In this document: positions 1 to 5,519 of the stretch, piece after piece | How the letters are laid out: each line of letters begins with the position of its first letter | Numbering within the stretch: the first letter of the stretch is position 1 | Source: JBKQWK01 sp052139595 | GTDB taxonomy: Bacteria; Actinomycetota; Thermoleophilia; UBA2241 | Assembly: GCA_052139595.1 (NCBI GenBank) | Contig: JBKQWK010000302.1 | Location: 1-6,415, forward strand | Length of the DNA stretch: 6,415 bases | Direction of reading: 5' to 3' | Translations under genes and position numbers: made by a program | Notes under the pieces: model-generated | What the model was told of the DNA's origin: nothing | Databases searched by the model: none | What the model saw: the letters and a program-made list of their open reading frames with translations, nothing else

Positions 1-7
1 GCCCCTT

Positions 8-72
8 GGTGCCGCAGGTCCAGGTGTTGGCGCGACCGTCATGGCTGCACCTGCGGCGCCGAGTTCTCTTTT
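8..72 (+). terminator. Possible intrinsic terminator of an upstream gene
   Basis: Arms 8-19 and 49-60 pair over 12 bp with a single T/G wobble (core GCCGCAGGT / ACCTGCGGC). The loop is 29 nt. The 3' arm is followed by a T-rich stretch (61-80) that includes TCTTTT at 67-72. This is the layout of a rho-independent terminator on the + strand, but the loop is long and the T tract is interrupted. If real, it would end a gene lying mostly or wholly upstream of the window. Two + strand frames stay open through it (stops at 72-74 and 98-100), so it could also lie within the end of a coding region. Confidence 0.3.
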
Positions 73-85
73 AAGCTTTTGTGGC

Positions 86-93
86 GGAGGTGA
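86..93 (+). promoter_or_regulatory. Strong Shine-Dalgarno fixing the GTG start of fchA
   Basis: GGAGGTGA matches the anti-Shine-Dalgarno end of 16S rRNA over its full length and ends 3 nt before the GTG at 97. It decides the start, because no ATG lies nearby in frame and the protein would otherwise lack a good initiation site. Confidence 0.8.
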
Positions 94-96
94 GCG

Positions 97-741
97 GTGA
101 GCGACTCAAGTCCCACCATCTATCGAACTGAACCCCTGCAGACGTACTTTGACGACACGGCGGCCGACAAGCCGGCGCCGGGCGGTGGCAGTGTTTCGGC
201 CTGCGTCGGCGCCCTGGGCGCGGCGCTAGTGAGCATGGTCTGCAATCTCACTCGCGGACGGGCGAAGTACGCCGCCGTCGACGGTCAGGTGCAGGCTTTG
301 CTTGTCGAGTCAGAAGCGGCTCGCGTCAAGCTGGAGCAACTGTTGCAGGACGACACGTCTGCCTACAACGGCGTCATCGAAGCCTACAAGTTGCCTAAAG
401 AGACCGTCGAGCAGCAGCGGGTGCGCAGCCAGGCCATTCAGGATGGCCTCATCGTTGCCGCCAACGCGCCGCTGGCAATCTGCCGTGTCGCTGTCGAGGT
501 ATGTCGTCTGGCAACGACTGTTGCCGAGATTGGCAATCCGAACGCGGTGACCGATGCTGGTATCGGTGCTGTGCTCGGCGAGGCCGCCGCCGTCGGTGCC
601 GCCCTCAACGTCAAGATCAACCTCGGCTCGATCAAGGATGAGACCTTCGTCGCTGCGGCGACAGCGGAGGTCGAGACGATCGTCGCCGAGTGCGGCCGTC
701 TGCGCGCGGATGCTCTCAGGATCACCAACGACAAGCTGTGA
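97..741 (+). CDS. fchA: Methenyl-THF cyclohydrolase / formiminotransferase-cyclodeaminase family protein (FchA-like)
   Basis: This 214-residue cytosolic protein belongs to the cyclodeaminase/cyclohydrolase family. Family members either release ammonia from formimino-THF or interconvert 5,10-methenyl-THF and 10-formyl-THF. The family signature PAPGGGSVSA lies at residues 26-35 and is followed by a small-residue helix (GALGAAL). A D-T-S-A-Y segment is at 86-90, and the conserved GNPNAVTDAG turn is at 146-155 with an Ala/Gly-rich helix and NVKINL after it. Length is typical of stand-alone members. Translation starts at GTG 97 behind a near-perfect Shine-Dalgarno. The gene lies 33 bases upstream of folD in the same direction, and there is no formiminotransferase domain and no histidine-degradation gene nearby. 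The cyclohydrolase role is therefore preferred over cyclodeaminase, which is an inference from context. The damaged cyclohydrolase site of the adjacent FolD strengthens it. Confidence 0.9.
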   Translation: MSDSSPTIYRTEPLQTYFDDTAADKPAPGGGSVSACVGALGAALVSMVCNLTRGRAKYAAVDGQVQALLVESEAARVKLEQLLQDDTSAYNGVIEAYKLPKETVEQQRVRSQAIQDGLIVAANAPLAICRVAVEVCRLATTVAEIGNPNAVTDAGIGAVLGEAAAVGAALNVKINLGSIKDETFVAAATAEVETIVAECGRLRADALRITNDKL

Positions 742-753
742 CGGTCACCGTCA
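739..753. repeat. 15-nt perfect dyad across the fchA stop codon
   Basis: TGACGGT-C-ACCGTCA is a perfect 7+7 dyad around one central base. It begins with the fchA stop codon and lies 21 nt before the folD ATG. It could bind a dimeric regulator or form a tiny hairpin, but a 7+7 dyad of this kind is expected by chance roughly once in several such windows, so no function is claimed. Confidence 0.3.
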
Positions 754-774
754 CACGGTAGCGAGGTCAAAAGA

Positions 775-1632
775 ATGGCAGCACACATCATCGATGGCAA
801 AGCGATTGCGGAGCAGATTCGCGCCGAGATCAAGGCTGATGTCGCCAAGCTGGCGATGCGCGGTGTCACGCCGGGAGTGGCCACGATTCTCGTCGGCGAT
901 GACGGCGGAGCGCAGTTTTACCGTGGTCAGATCGAGAAGAACACAGGCAGTGTCGGCTTCAACTACTTCAACAACACGCTGCCCGGCACAACCAGCAAGG
1001 ACGACGTCCTGGCTCTGATCGATGAACTCAACCACGACGCTCGCGTGCACGGCATCTTGGCCCTCATGCCAATGAGTGGCGCAATCGATCAGAACAAAAT
1101 CTTCAACGCCATCGCACCCGTCAAGGATCTGGACTGCGTCAACCCGGCGAATATTGGTCATGTGCTGCTTGGCGATCAGCTTTTCGCGCCGGCCACGCCT
1201 TCGGCCTGCATTGAAATTCTCGACCGCGAGGGCGTCCAGCTTCAGGGCCTCGAGGTGACGATCGTCAACCACTCCAACATCGTCGGCAAACCGGTGGCAC
1301 TGCTCAGCCTAAATCGCAACGCGTCGGTACACGTTGTGCACGTCTTCAGCAAAGATGTGCCGGCTGCCTGTCGCCAGGCGGATGTGCTGATCAGCGCTGC
1401 TCCGGTGCGCAACCTCATCAAGGCCGACATGGTCAAGCCGGGGGCCATTGTGATCGACGTGACCACGATGCGCGGCGACGACGGCAAGCAGGTCGGCTCC
1501 CTTGAGTATGATGCCGTTTGCAAGGTTGCCGGCCGGGTCACGCCGGTGCCTGGCGGCGTCGGTCCGGTGACGAATGTGATGTTGTTAAAGAACGCGCTCA
1601 GCGCCTGCAAGGTGCAGACCGAGGCGTTCTGA
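775..1632 (+). CDS. folD: FolD-family methylene-THF dehydrogenase, predicted monofunctional and NAD-linked
   Basis: This 285-residue cytosolic protein has the usual FolD length and architecture: an N-terminal catalytic domain (about 1-120 plus the C-terminal helix) and a Rossmann domain (about 140-270). Family marks include ATILVGDD at 36-43, Tyr49, the Asp of PVKDLD (Asp120), SNIVGKP at 167-173, and VTPVPGGVGP near the C-terminus. It should oxidise 5,10-methylene-THF to methenyl-THF, or run in reverse. Aligned by eye to the family, the YVxxK lysine (Lys54 in E. coli, Lys56 in human) is Ile53, the Gln of VQLPLP is Leu97, and GRS of the cofactor loop is NHS at 165-167. The serine after the next strand (CHS in bifunctional enzymes) is also missing. 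Loss of the lysine and glutamine argues against cyclohydrolase activity. Loss of Arg and Ser argues against NADP preference. A Shine-Dalgarno GAGGT at 763-767 supports ATG 775. It is probably co-transcribed with fchA. Confidence 0.93.
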   Translation: MAAHIIDGKAIAEQIRAEIKADVAKLAMRGVTPGVATILVGDDGGAQFYRGQIEKNTGSVGFNYFNNTLPGTTSKDDVLALIDELNHDARVHGILALMPMSGAIDQNKIFNAIAPVKDLDCVNPANIGHVLLGDQLFAPATPSACIEILDREGVQLQGLEVTIVNHSNIVGKPVALLSLNRNASVHVVHVFSKDVPAACRQADVLISAAPVRNLIKADMVKPGAIVIDVTTMRGDDGKQVGSLEYDAVCKVAGRVTPVPGGVGPVTNVMLLKNALSACKVQTEAF

Positions 1633-1633
1633 C

Positions 1634-1700
1634 AGCGGCGGGCATCCCCGCCGGCTACAGCACGGAAGTGCGTGCAGAGCTGCCGGGGATGCCCGCCGCT
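1634..1700 (+). terminator. Perfect 17-bp hairpin directly after folD; terminator-like but without U tract
   Basis: Positions 1634-1650 (AGCGGCGGGCATCCCCG) are the exact reverse complement of 1684-1700, giving an uninterrupted 17-bp stem with 14 G/C pairs. The 33-nt apical region can itself fold a GCAC-GGAA-GTGC hairpin at 1660-1671 with a GNRA-type loop. The structure begins 2 nt after the folD stop codon. The following bases (ATGTGGCGCG) contain no U run, so a classical intrinsic terminator is not supported. Options are a rho-assisted or U-less terminator, a 3'-end stabiliser or RNase processing site separating the folate genes from nuoEF, or a copy of a dispersed palindromic repeat. Confidence 0.6.
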
Positions 1701-1817
1701 ATGTGGCGCGGTATCATGAAGCCAGGCGCGTCGATGGTCCTGGCGGCGAAATGCTCAAGTCTCTTTCGTTCGCCAGCGTGCAGCTGTTGACGATGCCCTC
1801 CGAGTTGGCAATTGTGG

Positions 1818-1846
1818 CGGGCCAAGGTCCAGGCAGCCTTGGCCCG
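1818..1846 (+). promoter_or_regulatory. Inverted repeat in the nuoE leader
   Basis: CGGGCCAAGG (1818-1827) and CCTTGGCCCG (1837-1846) are perfect 10-bp arms around a 9-nt loop, ending 25 nt before the preferred nuoE ATG. The site could be an operator for a dimeric repressor or an RNA hairpin in the 5' leader. No U tract follows. It does not resemble the Rex consensus TTGTGAA-N4-TTCACAA. A weak -35-like TTGACG at 1787-1792 lies upstream but has no convincing -10 element. Confidence 0.4.
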
Positions 1847-1871
1847 ATTGATGAGAGCGGGATGTGATGCG

Positions 1872-2441
1872 ATGCCCAGACGTGTGACGCAGAGCGCGCC
1901 GGCTGTCGCCGCGGGCGACGACACTGCGCTTGACCTTTCCAAGGTGGCGACAATCGTTGCCGCTAATGATCCGCAGAGCAATCTCATCGCTCTGCTCCAG
2001 CGAGCGCAGGCCGAATTCGGCTATTTGCCGGAGCCAGTTGTGCAAGAGATCGCCCGACTCGGCGGCGTACCCGCGTCGCGCATTTACGGAGTGATCACCT
2101 TCTACTCGCAGTTCACGACTGAACCGAGTGGGCGCAACAAGATCTGCGTCTGTCATGGCACCGCCTGCCACGTGGCTGGGGCCTCTCGAATTACTGAGGC
2201 AATCTCGCAAGAACTCGGTGTCGACGATGGTGGCACGACGGAGGACATGAATTTCACTCTCGACTCAGTTGCCTGTATGGGCGCTTGCTCACAAGCCCCG
2301 GTCATGCGGATCAACGACGAGACCTATGGTCATCTCGCTCCAGACACGGCGCGCAAGGTGATTCGCGAGCTGCTGACGTCGTTGGGCCTGGAGCCAGCCG
2401 ACCTGGCTGGCGCCATCACTCGCGGAGGCAACGATGAATAG
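1872..2441 (+). CDS. nuoE: NuoE/HydC-like 24-kDa [2Fe-2S] subunit of a NADH-linked complex
   Basis: This 189-residue protein (from ATG 1872) is a thioredoxin-fold [2Fe-2S] subunit homologous to complex I NuoE and to the HydC/HndA subunit of multimeric [FeFe] hydrogenases. An N-terminal helical part (about 35-75) contains the family stretch around FGYLP and the GVITFYSQF segment. The cluster ligands are C-x4-C at Cys94/Cys99 (CHGTAC) and C-x3-C at Cys135/Cys139 (CMGAC). It passes electrons between the flavin subunit and the rest of a complex in the cytosol. The same frame is open back to a TTG at 1812 and has an ATG at 1851, but only ATG 1872 has a plausible Shine-Dalgarno (GGGA at 1859-1862), and the inverted repeat at 1818-1846 would lie inside longer versions. 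The stop overlaps the next gene by 8 bases, indicating translational coupling. It is called HydC-like rather than respiratory because no other nuo genes are present. Confidence 0.92.
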   Translation: MPRRVTQSAPAVAAGDDTALDLSKVATIVAANDPQSNLIALLQRAQAEFGYLPEPVVQEIARLGGVPASRIYGVITFYSQFTTEPSGRNKICVCHGTACHVAGASRITEAISQELGVDDGGTTEDMNFTLDSVACMGACSQAPVMRINDETYGHLAPDTARKVIRELLTSLGLEPADLAGAITRGGNDE

Positions 2442-4329
2442 TCCGTCGCACGAAGCTCCTGCCGGCGCCAGAGTCGCAGTTGACACGGGCGCTGACGGCA
2501 AGCGGCGCGTTAAGGTGTGTGCTGGCACTGCCTGCGTCTTCGCCGGCTCGTTGAAGGTGTATGACGCTTTCGTCAACGAGATTGCCGAAGCTGGTCTGGA
2601 AGACGAGATCGAGGTCTCGATCATCGGCTGTCACGGTCTGTGTTCGCAGGGCCCCGTGGCTGTCGTCGAGGACGACGACACGTTCTATCCGCGCCTGCGG
2701 CCGAAAGACGTCAAACGTATTGTCAATGAGCACCTCATCGGTGGTCAGATTGTCGAGAAGCTGCTTTACATCGACCCGGCCACAGGCGCGCCGGTGGCCT
2801 GCAGTGGCGATATTCCCTTCTACAAACAGCAGACACGCATAGCTCTGCGCGACGTGGGTGTCGTGCATCCTGAGCGCATTGAGGAGTACATCGCGCGTGG
2901 TGGCTACGAAGCGGCACGCACGGTCTTAACCGCGACGACGCCTGAGTGGGTCATCACCGAAGTTACCGCCTCAGGTCTGCGCGGCCGTGGTGGCGCCGGA
3001 TTCTCGACGGGCACGAAGTGGAAGTTTGCCCACCAGTCGCCCGGAGACGTGAAGTACGTTATCTGCAACGGTGACGAGGGCGACCCCGGTGCGTTCATGG
3101 ATGCTTCTGTGATGGAAGGCGACCCGCACGCGGTGATTGAAGGCATGATCATCGCCTCGTATGCGATCGGCGCTCGCGAGGGCTACATCTATGTTCGCGC
3201 CGAGTATCCGCTGGCCGTCAAGCGCCTCGGCATAGCCTTGAAGCAGGCGGAGGAACACGGGTTTCTCGGTGAGAACATTTTCGGCACCGATTGGAGTTTT
3301 GCGCTCAAGATCAAGGAAGGTGCCGGGGCGTTTGTTTGCGGCGAGGAAACGGCGATGATCGCCAGCATTGAAGGCAAAAGGGGCATGCCGCGCACGCGGC
3401 CGCCGTACCCAGCCGTGAGCGGCCTCTGGGGCAAACCGACGAACATCAACAACGTCGAAACGTTCGCCAACATTCCCTGGATCGTCACTCATGGTGCGGC
3501 CGCCTATGCCGCATATGGTTCTGAGAAGAGCCGCGGTACCAAGGCTTTTTCGCTGGCTGGGCAAGTGGTCAACGGAGGTCTTTGCGAAGTGCCCATGGGC
3601 TCGAGCCTGCGCCACGTGATTTTTGACGTCGGTGGCGGTATCAAGGGCGGTCGCGAGTTCAAGGCTGTGCAGCTCGGTGGACCCAGCGGTGGCTGCGTAC
3701 CGGCCCATCTGCTCGATACGCCGGTCGACTACGAGAGCCTTGCCGCTACCGGAGCCATCGTTGGCTCGGGCGGCATGGTCGTGGTCGACGATCAGACGTG
3801 CGTGGTCGATCTCGCCAGGTACTTTCTGCAGTTCACACAGAACGAGAGTTGCGGCAAGTGCGTGCCCTGCCGCTTGGGCACCAAACGCATGCTCGAGATT
3901 CTCGAGCGGATCACCCAGGGAGAAGGTGAAGAGGGCGATATCGAACGTCTCGAGAGCCTGGCTGTGACGATCAAGCGGACCAGCCTCTGCGCTTTGGGTG
4001 GCACGGCGCCGAACCCGGTGCTGACGACGATCAAGTACTTCCGCGACGAGTACGAGGCGCATATCAACGAGAAGCGCTGCCCGGCAGGACGCTGTAAGGC
4101 GCTGATCACCTACTACATCGATCCCGATGCCTGCACCGGCTGCACCCTCTGTGCCAAGAAGTGTCCCACCGGCGTCATCAGTGGTGAAAGGAAGCACACG
4201 CACGTCATCGACGTCAGTGGCTGTATCAAATGCGATACCTGCCGCCAGGTCTGTAACTTCGATGCCGTCAAAGTGCTGAGCGGGAGCAGCGCCAAGCCAG
4301 GCAGCGTTTCGGCTGCGAACCGTCAGTAG
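2434..4329 (+). CDS. nuoF: NuoF/HydB-like NADH:acceptor oxidoreductase subunit (FMN, multiple Fe-S)
   Basis: This 631-residue flavin subunit is of the size and domain order seen in HydB/HndC of electron-bifurcating [FeFe] hydrogenases and in NAD-linked formate dehydrogenase beta subunits, and is longer than complex I NuoF. Domains in order: an N-terminal thioredoxin-like [2Fe-2S] domain (Cys29, Cys34, Cys66, Cys70); the FMN/NADH domain with GRGGAGFSTGTKW (184-196), CNGDEGDPGAFMD (211-223) and EGAGAFVCGEETA (295-307); an SLBB-type region (about 365-450); a [4Fe-4S] domain with Cys473, Cys476, Cys479 and Cys519; and a C-terminal 2x[4Fe-4S] ferredoxin with Cys567/570/573/577 and Cys597/600/603/607. 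A further C-x4-C pair (Cys549/Cys554) precedes it. It should exchange electrons between NAD(H) and Fe-S partners in the cytosol. GGAGG at 2424-2428 supports ATG 2434. No hydrogenase or formate dehydrogenase catalytic subunit follows, so the complex it serves is unknown. Confidence 0.94.
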   Translation: MNSPSHEAPAGARVAVDTGADGKRRVKVCAGTACVFAGSLKVYDAFVNEIAEAGLEDEIEVSIIGCHGLCSQGPVAVVEDDDTFYPRLRPKDVKRIVNEHLIGGQIVEKLLYIDPATGAPVACSGDIPFYKQQTRIALRDVGVVHPERIEEYIARGGYEAARTVLTATTPEWVITEVTASGLRGRGGAGFSTGTKWKFAHQSPGDVKYVICNGDEGDPGAFMDASVMEGDPHAVIEGMIIASYAIGAREGYIYVRAEYPLAVKRLGIALKQAEEHGFLGENIFGTDWSFALKIKEGAGAFVCGEETAMIASIEGKRGMPRTRPPYPAVSGLWGKPTNINNVETFANIPWIVTHGAAAYAAYGSEKSRGTKAFSLAGQVVNGGLCEVPMGSSLRHVIFDVGGGIKGGREFKAVQLGGPSGGCVPAHLLDTPVDYESLAATGAIVGSGGMVVVDDQTCVVDLARYFLQFTQNESCGKCVPCRLGTKRMLEILERITQGEGEEGDIERLESLAVTIKRTSLCALGGTAPNPVLTTIKYFRDEYEAHINEKRCPAGRCKALITYYIDPDACTGCTLCAKKCPTGVISGERKHTHVIDVSGCIKCDTCRQVCNFDAVKVLSGSSAKPGSVSAANRQ

Positions 4330-4469
4330 CGCCTCGTCAGCTCTTTTGCGGGCCGACGCGAGCTGTGCAGCCACACGTTGTCCTGCCCGATGAAGCGTCG
4401 CTGCGTGCTTCGCCGGAGTCTGTTCCTGCCGTCGTCGGTCGGCAGATGCCGGCAGAAGATTGCATCACC
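4330..4469. other. Intergenic stretch after nuoF with no recognisable gene
   Basis: No ORF with family resemblance, tRNA or clear promoter was seen. A small inverted repeat CTGCCG / CGGCAG (4426-4431 and 4440-4445) is present and is too short to interpret. A frame starting at 4365 runs on into the metallophosphoesterase gene in the wrong register and is judged a shadow. Confidence 0.5.
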
Positions 4470-4501
4470 GGGGGGCTGGGGGTAATGTACCCAAGCCCCC
4501 C
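4470..4501 (+). promoter_or_regulatory. G/C-rich hairpin upstream of the metallophosphoesterase gene
   Basis: GGGGGGCT (4470-4477) pairs with AGCCCCCC (4494-4501). Inside it GGGT (4480-4483) pairs with ACCC (4489-4492) around an AATGT loop, leaving a small internal loop. It gives about 12 bp in all and ends 15 nt before the Shine-Dalgarno of the next gene. No U tract follows, so it may be a factor-dependent terminator for nuoEF, a leader structure that tunes translation of the next gene, or both. Confidence 0.45.
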
Positions 4502-4516
4502 AAGTCTTGATGAAGT

Positions 4517-4522
4517 AGGTGA
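4517..4522 (+). promoter_or_regulatory. Shine-Dalgarno supporting ATG 4525 over GTG 4519
   Basis: AGGTGA ends 2 nt before ATG 4525, close to the spacing seen for fchA. A start at GTG 4519 would place the initiation codon inside this site and leave no ribosome binding site upstream. Confidence 0.6.
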
Positions 4523-4524
4523 AA

Positions 4525-5457
4525 ATGCTGAAGCTGTTTTTTGTGACAGACGTTCATGGCTCGAACGTCTGTTACCGCAAGTTCCTCAATGCTTTGCCCA
4601 TCTATGGGGTCGACATAGCGATTATGCTCGGCGACCTCACGGGCAAGGTGCTGGTACCGCTGGTTGAAAGGTCCAGCAGCACGTGGGAATGCACCCTCAT
4701 GGGCCAGCACTTTGACATTGAGACGAAAGAAGAGCTCGACAAGATCAAGAAGACGGTCGAGAACGCCGGCTACTACTGGGTGCACCAGACGCGCGACGAG
4801 TTCGATGCCACCAAGGCCGACCCCGCCAAAATAGACGCTCTCTTCAAGAGTCTGGTGTTCAAGCGGGTCGAGGAGTGGCTTGAGCTTGCCGACGAGCGTC
4901 TCGAGGGCAAGCCATACAAGATGTACATGGCTCCCGGCAACGACGACTGGTTCGTCATCGATGACATGATCGACAAGGCCAAACTTGTACATCCCTGCGA
5001 TAATCGCGTGATCGATTTTGATGGTCACGAGATGGTCACCTCGTCGTGGAGCAACCCGACGCCGTGGCAGACACCGCGCGAGCTGCCCGAAGACGAACTC
5101 GAAGTCAAGCTCGATGCCCTCTGCAAGCAGGTCAAGAACTACGAGAGCGCCATCTTCAACTTCCACGTACCGCCGCATGGCTACTCCCTCGACCTGTGTC
5201 CGAAGCTCGACGAGAACCTCACCATGGCTGCCGAAGAGAAAATTCACGCCGGCAGCATTGGCGCCAAGCACATGGTCGAAAAGTACCAGCCGCTCCTCGG
5301 CCTGTTCGGTCACATTCACGAGTCGCGTGGCGCCCAGAAAGCCGGCCGTACACTCATGATCAACCCCGGGAGCGAGTACTCAGAGGGCATCCTCAAGGGC
5401 GTCATCGTCATGCTCGATAAGAAGAAGATCAAGGACTATGTCTTCACGTCGGGTTGA
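4525..5457 (+). CDS. Calcineurin-like metallophosphoesterase of unknown substrate
   Basis: This 310-residue protein is predicted to be cytosolic, with no signal peptide or membrane segment. It carries the five blocks of the two-metal calcineurin-like phosphoesterase fold: DVHG (Asp9, His11), GDLTGK (Asp37), GNDDW (Asn139, Asp140), a histidine in FHVPPHG (His214, with His218), and GHIHES (His263, His265). All predicted metal ligands are present, so it should be an active phosphodiesterase or phosphatase. An acidic/lysine-rich, probably helical insertion of roughly 90 residues (about 50-135) sits between the second and third blocks and is likely to shape the substrate site. The substrate cannot be named: nucleotides, cyclic nucleotides, nucleic acid ends and phosphoproteins are all possible for this superfamily. 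The nucleotidyltransferase-like gene starts 62 bases downstream on the same strand and is probably co-transcribed. Confidence 0.88.
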   Translation: MLKLFFVTDVHGSNVCYRKFLNALPIYGVDIAIMLGDLTGKVLVPLVERSSSTWECTLMGQHFDIETKEELDKIKKTVENAGYYWVHQTRDEFDATKADPAKIDALFKSLVFKRVEEWLELADERLEGKPYKMYMAPGNDDWFVIDDMIDKAKLVHPCDNRVIDFDGHEMVTSSWSNPTPWQTPRELPEDELEVKLDALCKQVKNYESAIFNFHVPPHGYSLDLCPKLDENLTMAAEEKIHAGSIGAKHMVEKYQPLLGLFGHIHESRGAQKAGRTLMINPGSEYSEGILKGVIVMLDKKKIKDYVFTSG

Positions 5458-5501
5458 TGTTCGCTCGACTGCACCAGTGACGAGGTCCATAAGCAGCGCA
5501 G

Positions 5502-5510
5502 AAGGAGGTG
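5502..5510 (+). promoter_or_regulatory. Strong Shine-Dalgarno of the nucleotidyltransferase-like gene
   Basis: AAGGAGGTG is a near-complete Shine-Dalgarno 9 nt before ATG 5520. The in-frame GTG at 5508 is part of this site and is therefore an unlikely start. Confidence 0.7.
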
Positions 5511-5519
5511 GAGCAATCG

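Noticed and set aside
97..741. Histidine-degradation formimino-THF cyclodeaminase
   Set aside because: No formiminotransferase domain or hut gene is present, while the neighbour is a FolD lacking cyclohydrolase residues. The cyclohydrolase role fits better, though the family itself cannot distinguish them by eye.
1787..1815. Promoter-like TTGACG with AATTGT at 17-nt spacing upstream of nuoE
   Set aside because: The -10 hexamer matches only three of six consensus positions and no other support is visible, so it is not listed as a promoter.
1812..1871. Longer nuoE reading frame from TTG 1812 or ATG 1851
   Set aside because: Neither start has a Shine-Dalgarno, the added residues do not resemble the NuoE N-terminus, and the 10-bp inverted repeat would be coding.
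2434..4329. Respiratory complex I NuoF
   Set aside because: The extra N-terminal [2Fe-2S] domain and C-terminal 2x[4Fe-4S] domain are features of HydB/FDH-beta type subunits, and no other nuo genes are nearby.
2971..4374. 467-codon open frame on the - strand opposite nuoF
   Set aside because: It is antisense to a gene whose FMN, NADH and Fe-S motifs are unmistakable. GC-rich codon bias commonly leaves the complementary strand open. No family motif was seen in its translation.
4460..4488. Promoter-like TTGCAT / TAATGT pair upstream of the phosphoesterase gene
   Set aside because: Both hexamers match only half of the consensus, and the -10 candidate falls in the loop of the 4470-4501 hairpin.
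4465..5319. 284-codon open frame on the - strand opposite the metallophosphoesterase
   Set aside because: It is a codon-bias shadow of a gene with all five metallophosphoesterase blocks, and its product shows no recognisable motif.
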